Shown here: positions 1 to 6,925 of the stretch, piece after piece
How positions within the stretch are numbered: the stretch's first letter is position 1
Layout of the letters: each line of letters opens with the position of its first letter
DNA from: VRUE01 sp035997045
Lineage (GTDB): Bacteria; Actinomycetota; Thermoleophilia; Solirubrobacterales; 70-9
Length of the DNA stretch: 37,004 nucleotides
Direction: 5' to 3'
Assembly (NCBI GenBank): GCA_035997045.1
Contig: DASYIY010000043.1
Coordinates: 1 to 37,004, forward strand
The notes under the pieces: model-generated
What the model was told of the DNA's origin: nothing
Database searches by the model: none
What the model saw: only the letters and a program-made list of their open reading frames with translations
Program-made: the position numbers and the translations under genes

Positions 1-116
1 AGCCCCTCGCTGCGTGCGACGCCCCGCCCGCCGAAGGCGAGCGAGTCGATCTCGACCTCTAGCTGCTCGCCTCGGTGCCGGCGGGCCGCCGGCTTCTCAC
101 CGGTGGCCCCCTCCAC
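1..116 (-). CDS. RNA (uracil-C5)-methyltransferase, RlmD/TrmA family, N-terminal fragment
   Basis: This is a partial gene that runs off the left edge of the window. Only the first 38 codons are present, read from a GTG at 116-114. The visible peptide includes QLEVEIDSLAFGGRGVAR, which matches the start of the TRAM domain that opens TrmA/RlmD-type SAM-dependent 5-methyluridine methyltransferases acting on 23S rRNA or tRNA. The catalytic methyltransferase domain would lie outside the window. The GTG lies two bases after the stop of the upstream histone-like gene, so the two are probably cotranscribed. The family call rests on the short TRAM signature alone. Whether the substrate is rRNA or tRNA cannot be told from this fragment. 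Confidence 0.72.
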   Translation of the reverse strand, partial: MEGATGEKPAARRHRGEQLEVEIDSLAFGGRGVARSEG

Positions 117-118
117 GG

Positions 119-592
119 TTAACCGAGTTTCTTGCGGGCGCGGCGCGCGGCCTGCGTCGCCTGTTTGCGCACCGGCTCGGCCCGGCCGCCGACCTCGCGC
201 CGTGCCTGCTGGACCAGCCGTTCCAGCTCCTTCAGCATCGAGTCGGTCTGGCGGCGGCCCTTTTTGATCAGGTCGGAAAGCATTTTCTCAGAGTCGCCGC
301 GGGTCATCCGGCCGCGTTTGACCGCGTCGTCGACGACCTCCTGCAGGCGATCGCGGCTGAGCGTGACGCTGCGCTCGAGGCTCTCGCGGAACTGCTCGAC
401 GCTCTTATCGAGCCCGGACGTCGCGCCCGCCCGCGGCACCGATTTACGAGCCGGTTTTTTCGCAGTTTTCGCTTTTGCTTTGACTTTTTTCGCAGCCGGT
501 TTCTTGGCGCTTTTAGCGGCGGCTTTTTTGGCCTGCGTGCCGGCTTTGGGTTTTTTCGTCGCTTTGCCGGTGGTTGGTTTTTTCGCGGCCAT
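119..592 (-). CDS. Histone H1-like Lys/Ala-rich protein with helical C-terminal domain
   Basis: The 157-residue product has two parts. Residues 1 to about 55 are a Lys/Ala/Pro-rich, H1-like tail with repeated KKP/AAK motifs, which suggests nonspecific nucleic-acid binding. Residues about 60-157 form an amphipathic, charged, helix-rich segment with heptad-like spacing (for example LDKSVEQFRESLERSV) that may be a coiled coil or phasin-like. I chose the ATG at 592 because an AGGAAGG Shine-Dalgarno sits 9 bases upstream; the GTG at 598 would leave only 3 bases. The A/T-rich lysine codons give the tail a visibly lower G+C than its surroundings. A nucleoid-associated role is inferred from composition, not from any recognised catalytic or fold signature. 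Confidence 0.75.
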   Translation of the reverse strand: MAAKKPTTGKATKKPKAGTQAKKAAAKSAKKPAAKKVKAKAKTAKKPARKSVPRAGATSGLDKSVEQFRESLERSVTLSRDRLQEVVDDAVKRGRMTRGDSEKMLSDLIKKGRRQTDSMLKELERLVQQARREVGGRAEPVRKQATQAARRARKKLG

Positions 593-670
593 ACTCACTC
601 GCCTTCCTGGTGGTTTGCGCGGGGGGTTGCGACGGACTATCTCATCCCTGCCCTTTCGGCGGGCTTGGGG

Positions 671-1489
671 TCAGGCTGAGGCGAAGCTTGCCTGGACGGG
701 AGCGTGGTCGGAGAGGCGCAGCGCACGGCCGTCGCTGCCCAGCTCGCGGTCCTCTGCGGGCCACGGCGCCGGCTGCGTGACGACGTTAAGGCCGCGGCAG
801 AGCAGGTGGTCGATGGCACGCGGAGCGGTGGTTCCGGCGAGGCCGAAACGGCCCTCCAGCTCTTCGAAAATGCCGGGCTCCTCGCCCGGACGCAGGTTGA
901 GGTCGCCGCCGAAGAGCAGCGGCGCATCGTCTGCCCACTCGGTCGCGGCTTCGGCAGCCATGAGGACGTCGGCCGCGGCGAGGTCCGGCCGGTCATTGGT
1001 CGCGTGCAGGTTGGCGATGCCGATGCCAGATGCCGTGCGGGTGAGTGCCATCGCGCGCCGCTCGGGGCGGCCGTCGTGGATCGTCAGCTCGCGCCGCTCG
1101 ACGATTCGCCCCAGCGACCCGCCCGCCCGCACCAGGGTCAGGTTCGAGCCGCCCTCGCCAGAGGCGATCAGGTCGGGATTGACCCGAGCCGCGGCGGCGC
1201 GCAGGGCGCCGAGCGAGTTGCGCGAGGTGAGCACCCGATGCGCTTCGGCCGCGCAAGCCTGCGCCAGCCGTGCGGCGAAGCGCGGTGGCGACTCCTGCAG
1301 CAGCGCCACGTCCCACTCGGCGGCGGCGAGCATCGCCGCGAACTCGGCGCTGAGATCGCGGTTGACCTGGACGTGGGTCTCGCCCCGCTCCTCGCCGCGC
1401 AGCAGGCGCGAGCGCCAGGTGAAGAGAGCGGGATCGGGCGGGAAGTCGCGCCCGTGGAAGAGATTCCAGCCTACGGCGGTGAATTCCAC
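671..1489 (-). CDS. Endonuclease/exonuclease/phosphatase family protein
   Basis: The 272-residue product has the ordered motifs of the EEP (DNase I-like) fold: an N-terminal strand with the metal-proximal Asn (VGWNLFHGRD), the metal-ligand Glu in VALLQES, a His-containing ANLHATND segment, GGDLNLRPGE in the middle, and a C-terminal SDHAPV. These supply the Mg-dependent phosphodiesterase site seen in family members that act on DNA, phosphoinositides or other phosphoesters. The substrate cannot be inferred. The start is a GTG, and it lies only five bases from the large palindrome at 1494-1655, so the leader of this gene lies inside that element. It is transcribed divergently from argF. No signal peptide or membrane segment is visible, so the protein is probably cytoplasmic. 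Confidence 0.82.
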   Translation of the reverse strand: MEFTAVGWNLFHGRDFPPDPALFTWRSRLLRGEERGETHVQVNRDLSAEFAAMLAAAEWDVALLQESPPRFAARLAQACAAEAHRVLTSRNSLGALRAAAARVNPDLIASGEGGSNLTLVRAGGSLGRIVERRELTIHDGRPERRAMALTRTASGIGIANLHATNDRPDLAAADVLMAAEAATEWADDAPLLFGGDLNLRPGEEPGIFEELEGRFGLAGTTAPRAIDHLLCRGLNVVTQPAPWPAEDRELGSDGRALRLSDHAPVQASFASA

Positions 1490-1493
1490 CGCC

Positions 1494-1655
1494 AGAGTCT
1501 GTCCGAAAACTCGCGTGTGCGACTGGCGAGCGCCGGACCAAGCGGAGCAAGGACGCAGGGAGGCCGAATAGCAACGCTATTTGGCCGACTGAGGACGCTG
1601 CACCGCGCCGTGTCCGCCGCCGCCAGATGTGCGCGGGGGTTTCCGGACAGACTCT
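1494..1655. repeat. 162-bp imperfect palindrome between divergent genes
   Basis: The arms 1494-1572 and 1576-1655 are mutually inverted around a 3-base loop (AAC, 1573-1575). The outermost 12 bases (AGAGTCTGTCCG) pair perfectly with 1644-1655. Over the outer 35 bases about 27 positions match, and several of the mismatches would be G-U pairs in RNA. The innermost 11 bases match at 10 positions. The middle of each arm is degenerate. The element fills almost the entire gap between the EEP start (1489) and the argF start (1668). It could be a MITE-like insertion with 12-bp terminal inverted repeats, a structured RNA, or a duplicated regulatory region. I saw no target-site duplication. Confidence 0.75.
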
Positions 1656-1660
1656 AGTAT
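1655..1660 (+). promoter_or_regulatory. -10 hexamer of a leaderless argF promoter (TAGTAT)
   Basis: TAGTAT fits the actinobacterial TANNNT -10 consensus and is followed by exactly seven bases and then the TTG start of argF. That spacing puts transcription initiation on or next to the start codon, which explains why no Shine-Dalgarno is visible. The hexamer begins at the last base of the 162-bp palindrome. Confidence 0.5.
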
Positions 1661-1667
1661 CCGCTGC

Positions 1668-2555
1668 TTGAAGAAGCGAGACTTCCTCACTGGAGAAGAG
1701 CTGGGCGCCTTTGAGCTGGGCAAGCTGCTCGACCGCGCGGCCGCCCTCAAAGCCGGCCGGCCCGGCGGTCTCGGCAGCGAGGCGCTGGCCGGGCGCAGCA
1801 TCGCCCTCGTCTTCGAGAAGCCCTCGACCCGGACGCGGATCTCCTTCGAGGTCGGCGTTGCGGAGCTGGGGGCGACGCCGGTGGTGCTGCGCGGCGATGA
1901 AATGCAGGTCTCGCGCGGCGAGTCGGTCGGCGACACGGCGCGGGTGCTTTCGCGCTACGTCGACGCGATCGTGATCCGCTCCGGCTCGCACGAGATGGTG
2001 ACCGAGCTTGCGGCCGAGGCCGAGGTGCCGGTGGTCAACGCGCTCACCCCGCTCCACCATCCCTGCCAGGCGCTGGCCGACCTGCTGACGCTGCGCGAGC
2101 GTTGCGGCGATCTCGCCGGCCTTCGGCTCGCCTATGTCGGCGACGGCAACAACGTCGCTCGCTCGCTGGCGGTCGCCGGCGAGCTGGCCGGGGTCGAGGT
2201 GGTGGTCGCGGCGCCGCCCGGCTACCAGCTGGAGCAGGGCCACGAAGCGAAACTGACCGCGGACCCGCGCGACGCGGCCGCCGGCGCCGACGCGATCTAC
2301 ACCGACGTCTGGGTCAGCATGGGCGACGAGGCCGAGGCCGAGCGCCGCCGCGCCGACCTCGCCCCCTTCCGGATCGACGCCGACCTGCTCGCGGCGGCAA
2401 AGGACAGCGCCATCGTCCTGCACTGCCTGCCCGCCCACCCCGGTGAGGAGATCACCGCCGAGGTGCTCTACGGCGATCGCTCCGCTGTCTGGGATCAGGC
2501 CGAGAACCGCCTGCATACACAGAAGGCACTGCTCGAGATGCTGCTCGCGGGCTGA
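1668..2555 (+). CDS. argF: Ornithine carbamoyltransferase
   Basis: ArgF transfers the carbamoyl group of carbamoyl phosphate to ornithine to give citrulline in cytoplasmic arginine biosynthesis. The 295-residue product has the carbamoyl-phosphate loop STRTR near residue 53, the HPCQALAD segment, the SMG loop (DVWVSMGDE) that contacts ornithine, and the HCLP motif near residue 260. This is the normal length for the family. I chose the TTG at 1668 because it gives the typical N-terminus KKRDFLTGEEL and sits seven bases after a TAGTAT -10 element. An in-frame GTG at 1629 would add residues unlike the family. It is the first gene of a tight argF-lgt-prmC-lysS run. No other arginine genes are in view and no ArgR box was recognised. 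Confidence 0.93.
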   Translation: MKKRDFLTGEELGAFELGKLLDRAAALKAGRPGGLGSEALAGRSIALVFEKPSTRTRISFEVGVAELGATPVVLRGDEMQVSRGESVGDTARVLSRYVDAIVIRSGSHEMVTELAAEAEVPVVNALTPLHHPCQALADLLTLRERCGDLAGLRLAYVGDGNNVARSLAVAGELAGVEVVVAAPPGYQLEQGHEAKLTADPRDAAAGADAIYTDVWVSMGDEAEAERRRADLAPFRIDADLLAAAKDSAIVLHCLPAHPGEEITAEVLYGDRSAVWDQAENRLHTQKALLEMLLAG

Positions 2556-2560
2556 GCGAC

Positions 2561-3352
2561 TTGTACCCCGAGCTCCACCTCGGCCCGCTCACCCTGCAGA
2601 CCTTCGGCCTGATGTTCGCCCTCGCCTTCCTCGCCGCGGGGGCGCTGATCTGGAAGCGCCTGGGAGAGATCGGCAAGCCGGTCGATTGGGCCTACGAGAT
2701 GGGCTTCTCGGCTCTGCTCGGCGGCATCGTCGGCTCGCGGGTCTACTTCGTCGTCCAGAACTGGAGCAGCGTCAAGAGCGATTTGATCGGCAACCTCTTC
2801 TCCGGCTCCGGCCTCGTCTGGTACGGCGGCGCGATCGGCGGCGCCCTCGCCGTCTTCCTCTGGGCCTGGTATCGCGACTTCCTCGAACTCGCCCTGCTCG
2901 ACCTTGCCGCGCCGGCGCTCGCCCTCGGCTACGCGGTCGGGCGCTGCGGCTGTCAGCTCTCCGGCGACGGCGACTACGGCAAGCCCTGGAACGGTCCCTG
3001 GGCGATGTCCTATCCGCACGGCACCGTCCCCACCGATCGCACCGTCCACCCGACCCCGATCTACGAGACGCTGGCGATGGGCCTCGGCGCCTGGTTCCTC
3101 TGGCAGCTGCGCGACCGGGTGCGAGCCGGCGCCCTCTTCGCGATCTACCTCTTCTACGCCGGCGCCGAGCGCTTCTTGGTCGAGTTCCTGCGCCGCAACG
3201 ACGCCGTCGCCCTGGGCCTGACCGCGGCACAGTGGGAGAGCCTGGCGATGATGCTTGCCGGCGCCGTGTGGATCGCCGTCGTGCAGCGCCGACACGGTAC
3301 CCTGTCGCGCGTGGCCTCCGCCGATCCGATCAGACCCGTAGCGGGGTTGTAA
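2561..3352 (+). CDS. lgt: Prolipoprotein diacylglyceryl transferase
   Basis: Lgt is a polytopic membrane enzyme that moves the diacylglyceryl group of phosphatidylglycerol to the lipobox cysteine of prolipoproteins. The 263-residue product has about seven hydrophobic segments, the GLVWYGGAIGG segment (family HGG loop), the signature arginine region VGRCGCQLSGDGDYG (family GRxxNxxNGE-like), and a C-terminal YAGAERFLVEFLRR helix. The start is a TTG five bases after the argF stop, so translation is probably coupled. The gene fits the window because the protein encoded at 27145-27684 carries a lipobox and would be a substrate. The length is typical. Confidence 0.92.
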   Translation: MYPELHLGPLTLQTFGLMFALAFLAAGALIWKRLGEIGKPVDWAYEMGFSALLGGIVGSRVYFVVQNWSSVKSDLIGNLFSGSGLVWYGGAIGGALAVFLWAWYRDFLELALLDLAAPALALGYAVGRCGCQLSGDGDYGKPWNGPWAMSYPHGTVPTDRTVHPTPIYETLAMGLGAWFLWQLRDRVRAGALFAIYLFYAGAERFLVEFLRRNDAVALGLTAAQWESLAMMLAGAVWIAVVQRRHGTLSRVASADPIRPVAGL

Positions 3353-3384
3353 CCGTGGAAGCCCAGATGGAAGGAGCGCTGCCG

Positions 3385-4191
3385 ATGGCGAGCGCCAACG
3401 AGATGGTGAAGCAAGCAACGGAGTCGATCGCCGCGGCCGGCTGCGACGCGCCGGAAGCCGACGCCAAGGCGCTGGTCGCAAAGGCGCTCTCGATCCGGGT
3501 CGAAGATTTAGAGCTGGACGGCGCCACCGAGGTGTCGCCCGCGATGCAGGAGGAACTCGAACAGCTCGTCTCGCGCCGCGGCGAACGCGAGCCGCTGGAG
3601 TACATCCTCGGCAGCTGCCGCTTCCGCGAGATCGAGATCGCGGTCGACGAGCGGGTGCTGATCCCGCGCCGCGAGACCGAGCTTCTGGTCAGCGTCGGGG
3701 TCGAGTTGCCGAAGGGCTCGCGCGTGCACGAGGTGGGCACGGGCTCCGGCGCAATCGCCCTGGCCCTGCTCGATGAGCGCCCCGACCTGCGGGTGACCGC
3801 CTCTGACCTTTCCGAGGAGGCGGCGGAGAAAGCTCGCGAGAACGCGGCACGCCTCGGCATCCCGCTCGAGATAACCGTCGCCCGGGGCATCCCCGATCAC
3901 GTCGACCAGGTCGATCTGCTGATCGCCAACCTTCCCTACATCACCGATACCTCGATCGACCAGCGCTCGCCGGAGATTCGCCGCGAGCCGGAGATCGCCG
4001 TGCTCGGCGAAAGCGGCGACGACGGGCTCGGTGTGATCCGCGGCCTGATCGGCGAAACGCCGAGCGGCTGGCGGATGGCGCTCGAGCACGACACGCATCA
4101 CGGGCCCACGATGCGGGAGCTGCTGCGCGAGGCGGAAACGCGGACCGACTACCGCGGCGACGAGCGAGTGACGGTCGGCCTGGCCCCATGA
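3385..4191 (+). CDS. prmC: Release factor N5-glutamine methyltransferase
   Basis: PrmC (HemK family) methylates the glutamine of the GGQ motif in peptide-chain release factors using SAM. The 268-residue product has a helical N-terminal domain (residues 1-80) with the REPLEYILG linker and IPRRETELL, then a Rossmann methyltransferase domain with EVGTGSG (116-122). The substrate-glutamine-binding motif, normally NPPY, reads NLPY here (182-185), and motif I starts with Glu instead of Asp. I chose the ATG at 3385 because AAGGAG lies 8 bases upstream; an ATG at 3367 lacks this spacing. The gene follows lgt by 32 bases and its stop overlaps the lysS start (ATGA). NLPY resembles the catalytic motif of KsgA-type enzymes, but the overall architecture is PrmC. 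Confidence 0.85.
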   Translation: MASANEMVKQATESIAAAGCDAPEADAKALVAKALSIRVEDLELDGATEVSPAMQEELEQLVSRRGEREPLEYILGSCRFREIEIAVDERVLIPRRETELLVSVGVELPKGSRVHEVGTGSGAIALALLDERPDLRVTASDLSEEAAEKARENAARLGIPLEITVARGIPDHVDQVDLLIANLPYITDTSIDQRSPEIRREPEIAVLGESGDDGLGVIRGLIGETPSGWRMALEHDTHHGPTMRELLREAETRTDYRGDERVTVGLAP

Positions 4192-5696
4192 GCGACGTGC
4201 CTGCGGGGGCCGAGCCCTCGCAGGGCTCCACTGAGGATGTGCGGCGGGCGAAGCTCGAGCGGCTGCGCGCCGACGGCATCGAGCCGTACCCACGGCGGGG
4301 GTTTCCGGACCGCGACAAGATCTCGGCGATCTACGCGGCACACGACCCCGAGCAGCTGGGGGAGGGCGCGCACGAGCAGTTCTCCTACCGGGTCGCCGGC
4401 CGCTTGGTCGGACGGCGCGGCCACGGTAAGACCGCCTTCCTCGACATTCGCGATCTGACCGGCCAGATCCAGGCCTACGCTCGTCTCGATGCGCTCGGCG
4501 AGAAGGCCTTCGGTCGGATCGACGAACTCGACATCGGCGATGCGATCGGGGTCGAGGGCGATCTGCACGTGACCAAGCGCGGTCAGCTGGCGCTGGCGGT
4601 GCGCGAGTGCACAATGCTGGGCAAGGCGCTGCGCGACCCGCCGGACCTCTTCCACGGCATCTCCGATCCCGAGGTCCGCTACCGCCAGCGCGAGCTCGAC
4701 CTGATGGCCAACGAGCGCTCGCGTGAGGTCTTCGCGATGCGGGCGAAGCTGGTCGCGGCGATTCGCAACTACCTGAACGAGCGCGACTTCGTCGAGGTCG
4801 AAACGCCGATCCTGCAGACCCTTGCCGGCGGCGCCGCGGCTCGCCCGTTCACCACCCACCACCATGCGCTAAACCGCGAACTGTTCCTGCGCACCGCGAC
4901 CGAGCTCTACCTGAAGCGAGCGATAGTCGGCGGCTTCGAGAACGTCTACGAGCTGAGCAGGTTCTTCCGCAACGAGGGCATCTCGCCCAAACACAACCCC
5001 GAGTTCACGATGCTCGAGTGGTTCCTCAGCTGCGCCGGCTACGAGGGCGTGATGGATTTCGCCGAGCAGATGATCTCGACCGCGGTCGAGCAGGTGCTGG
5101 GGACGACGGTGGTCGAGCGCGACGGTCGCACGATCGACTTCAAGGCTCCGTGGAAGCGGATCACCCTGCGCGACGCGATTCATGAGGAGACCGGCGTCGA
5201 CATCCTCACCGCGAGCCGCGACGAGCTGGTCGAGCTCTTAGGGGAGGACGTCGACCCGGATGCGGACTGGGCCTGGATCGTCGACGGGATCCAGGGCAGG
5301 CTGATCGAGCCGAAGCTGGTCCAGCCCACCTTCCTCGTCGACCTGCCGCGCGAACTCTGGCCGACGGTGAAGCCGGTGCCCGAGCATCCCGAGCTGCTGG
5401 GCGAGGCGTTCGACGGGGTCGTCGACGGGATGGAGATCATCGGCGGCGGCACCGACACCAACGACGCGGACATGCAGCGCGAGAACTTCGTCCGCCAGCG
5501 CCAGCGCCGCCACCCCGAGAGCGAGGAGGCGCCCTATCCAAGCGATGACGAGTTCGTGCGGGCGCTCGAATACGGGTCGTTGCCGGCGGGCGGCTCGGGC
5601 ATCGGCATCGATCGGCTGACGATGATCCTCGCTGGCGCCGAGAACCTGCGGGACGTGATCCTCTTTCCCTCGATGCGGCCCTCCGCCGACGGTTAG
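4188..5696 (+). CDS. lysS: Class II lysyl-tRNA synthetase-like protein with a divergent amino-acid pocket
   Basis: The 502-residue product has the full LysRS architecture: an OB-fold anticodon-binding domain (about 60-150), a class II catalytic core with motif 1 near 195-210, motif 2 FRNEG at 260-264 followed by HNPEFTMLEWF, and motif 3 GSGIGIDRL at 469-477. ATP-binding residues look intact. The amino-acid pocket does not: the near-invariant NxFSELND segment of LysRS reads GGGTDTND (419-426), the upstream SPLAK is WPTV, and the pocket tyrosine after the motif 2 glutamate (family ExY) is Phe (EWF). It overlaps prmC by four bases (ATGA) and shares its stop region with the convergent SDR gene. 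It may still charge tRNA-Lys, but altered specificity or a paralogue role is possible. The name follows the family. Confidence 0.8.
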   Translation: MSDVPAGAEPSQGSTEDVRRAKLERLRADGIEPYPRRGFPDRDKISAIYAAHDPEQLGEGAHEQFSYRVAGRLVGRRGHGKTAFLDIRDLTGQIQAYARLDALGEKAFGRIDELDIGDAIGVEGDLHVTKRGQLALAVRECTMLGKALRDPPDLFHGISDPEVRYRQRELDLMANERSREVFAMRAKLVAAIRNYLNERDFVEVETPILQTLAGGAAARPFTTHHHALNRELFLRTATELYLKRAIVGGFENVYELSRFFRNEGISPKHNPEFTMLEWFLSCAGYEGVMDFAEQMISTAVEQVLGTTVVERDGRTIDFKAPWKRITLRDAIHEETGVDILTASRDELVELLGEDVDPDADWAWIVDGIQGRLIEPKLVQPTFLVDLPRELWPTVKPVPEHPELLGEAFDGVVDGMEIIGGGTDTNDADMQRENFVRQRQRRHPESEEAPYPSDDEFVRALEYGSLPAGGSGIGIDRLTMILAGAENLRDVILFPSMRPSADG

Positions 5697-6448
5697 AAGG
5701 CCGAGCGCAGCAGGCCGCCGTCAATTGGGACGACGGTGCCGGTGATGTAAGCGGCGCGGTCGGAGCAGAGGAAGGCCACTAGGTCGCCGTACTCCTCCGG
5801 GCGACCGAGGCGAGCTGTGGGGACTTCGTGCTTGGCGGCCTCTTCGGCAGCTTCGAGCGAGCCATTCGCATCGGCTAGTCGTTCGGTGCCGAAGCGGCCG
5901 GTGGCGACCGTGTTGACGGTGATTCCGTCGGCGGCGACCTCGCGGGAGAGCGTCTTGAGGAAGCCGACCGCGGCCATGCGGTGGGCGTTGGAGAGGTTGA
6001 GGCCGGGGATCGGCTCGCGGGTTGAGCTGGAGCCGACGTTGACGATCCGGCCCCAGCCGCGCTCGCGCATGCCCGGCACCACCGCCCCCGCCAACACCCG
6101 CGGTGCGAGGACCAGCGAGCGGTAGGCGGTCTCCCAATCGTCGAGCTCGTGGTCGAGGGCGCCGCCGAACGGCGGGCCGCCCGTGTTGGCGACCAGGATC
6201 TCGATCTGGCCGACCGCCTCGGCGACCTCGCCGGGCAGTGCCGCGAGGCGGTCGAGGTCGGAAGCGTCGGCGACGAAGGACGTTGCGGCGTCGCCGATCT
6301 CGGCTGCCGCTTCGTCGAGTTTCTCGCCCGAGCGGCTCGCGATCGCCACCCGTGCGCCCTCCCGCCCCAGCGCCACGGCGATCGCCCGGCCAAGGCCGCG
6401 GCTGGCGCCCATCACCAGCGCGACACGGCCCTCCAGCCCTAGGTCCAC
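5693..6448 (-). CDS. SDR-family oxidoreductase lacking the YxxxK catalytic pair
   Basis: The 251-residue product is a classical-length short-chain dehydrogenase with the cofactor loop GASRGLG (14-20), NTGG (88-91), the catalytic-serine strand VNVGSSS (136-142) and the C-terminal GTVVPIDGG. Where the family has YxxxK it reads SNAHR (153-157), so both the general-base tyrosine and the lysine are missing. A subfamily of FabG-like SDRs with an LSNAxR motif is familiar to me, so this is probably an established lineage and not a decayed gene. The substrate is unknown, and oxidoreductase activity is uncertain. The GTG start overlaps the end of the upstream small membrane protein by ten bases. The stop overlaps that of lysS in a shared TTAG. 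Confidence 0.85.
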   Translation of the reverse strand: MDLGLEGRVALVMGASRGLGRAIAVALGREGARVAIASRSGEKLDEAAAEIGDAATSFVADASDLDRLAALPGEVAEAVGQIEILVANTGGPPFGGALDHELDDWETAYRSLVLAPRVLAGAVVPGMRERGWGRIVNVGSSSTREPIPGLNLSNAHRMAAVGFLKTLSREVAADGITVNTVATGRFGTERLADANGSLEAAEEAAKHEVPTARLGRPEEYGDLVAFLCSDRAAYITGTVVPIDGGLLRSAF

Positions 6449-6768
6449 GCCGCTCGTCCTCCCCTGCCCAGCGCACAGAGATAGGCGAAGAGGCCGACGG
6501 CGATCAGGGCGCCAAGCCAGTGCTGGCCGATCAGCACGGCCAGCACGCTGACCAGGCCCGCAATCACCGCTCGCACGAGCGTCAGCCGAACCTCAAGCCC
6601 GACCACTCGTGCGGTGAGCCAGGCGCAGAGCAGCCACGCCGCCGGGCCGGCGAGCCAGCCCCAGTCGACGAAGAAGCCGTGCGAGAAGATCGCCGCCAGC
6701 AGCAGCGAGAGCACCGCCACCGCGACCAGCTGCACCAGCGCCACCCGCCAGAAGACCTCGAATCTCAC
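6439..6768 (-). CDS. Small integral membrane protein
   Basis: The 109-residue product is almost entirely hydrophobic, with three or four transmembrane helices (about 8-30, 35-55, 60-82 and 84-102) and Arg-rich ends. I do not recognise a family. The start is a GTG with a GGGGAG Shine-Dalgarno nine bases upstream. Its 3' end overlaps the SDR start by ten bases, so the two are a translationally coupled pair and may act on the same membrane-associated substrate. No catalytic residues are evident. Confidence 0.75.
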   Translation of the reverse strand: MRFEVFWRVALVQLVAVAVLSLLLAAIFSHGFFVDWGWLAGPAAWLLCAWLTARVVGLEVRLTLVRAVIAGLVSVLAVLIGQHWLGALIAVGLFAYLCALGRGGRAAWT

Positions 6769-6839
6769 GCGCTCATTCTCCCCATCCCGCCACCGCGCCG
6801 CCCTCTCCCTTTCTGTGTTCCATAATCAGAGCGAGGCTT

Positions 6840-6912
6840 GGGCGGTTAGCTCAGTTGGGAGAGCGCCTCCTTTACACGGAGGAAGTCGGCGGTTCGAGCC
6901 CGTCACCGCCCA
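6840..6912 (+). tRNA. tRNA-Val (anticodon UAC)
   Basis: A complete cloverleaf can be drawn: acceptor GGGCGGU/ACCGCCC, D-arm GCUC/GAGC, anticodon stem CCUCC/GGAGG with loop UUUACAC (anticodon UAC), a 5-base variable loop, and T-arm GGCGG/CCGUC with loop UUCGAGC. The discriminator base is A and CCA is not encoded. It should read GUA and probably other valine codons. A methyltransferase gene starts 13 bases downstream. Confidence 0.95.
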
Positions 6913-6925
6913 TTTGTCGTTACCG

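Noticed and set aside
14..679. Long plus-strand open frame over the histone-like gene
   Set aside because: It is an antisense shadow of the minus-strand histone-like and EEP genes; the translation is Arg/Ala-rich with no recognisable motif.
993..2516. 507-codon minus-strand open frame antisense to argF
   Set aside because: argF on the plus strand has all catalytic motifs; the minus reading is low-complexity shadow, and its end reproduces the EEP gene in the wrong frame.
2443..3384. Long in-frame N-terminal extension of prmC
   Set aside because: It overlaps lgt completely and encodes Arg-rich low-complexity sequence; the AAGGAG before ATG 3385 fixes the start.
4290..4312. GGGGGTTTCCGGA in lysS, similar to the 1494-1655 palindrome terminus
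   Set aside because: The 13-base match is not accompanied by the rest of the arm or any inverted partner and is probably coincidental.
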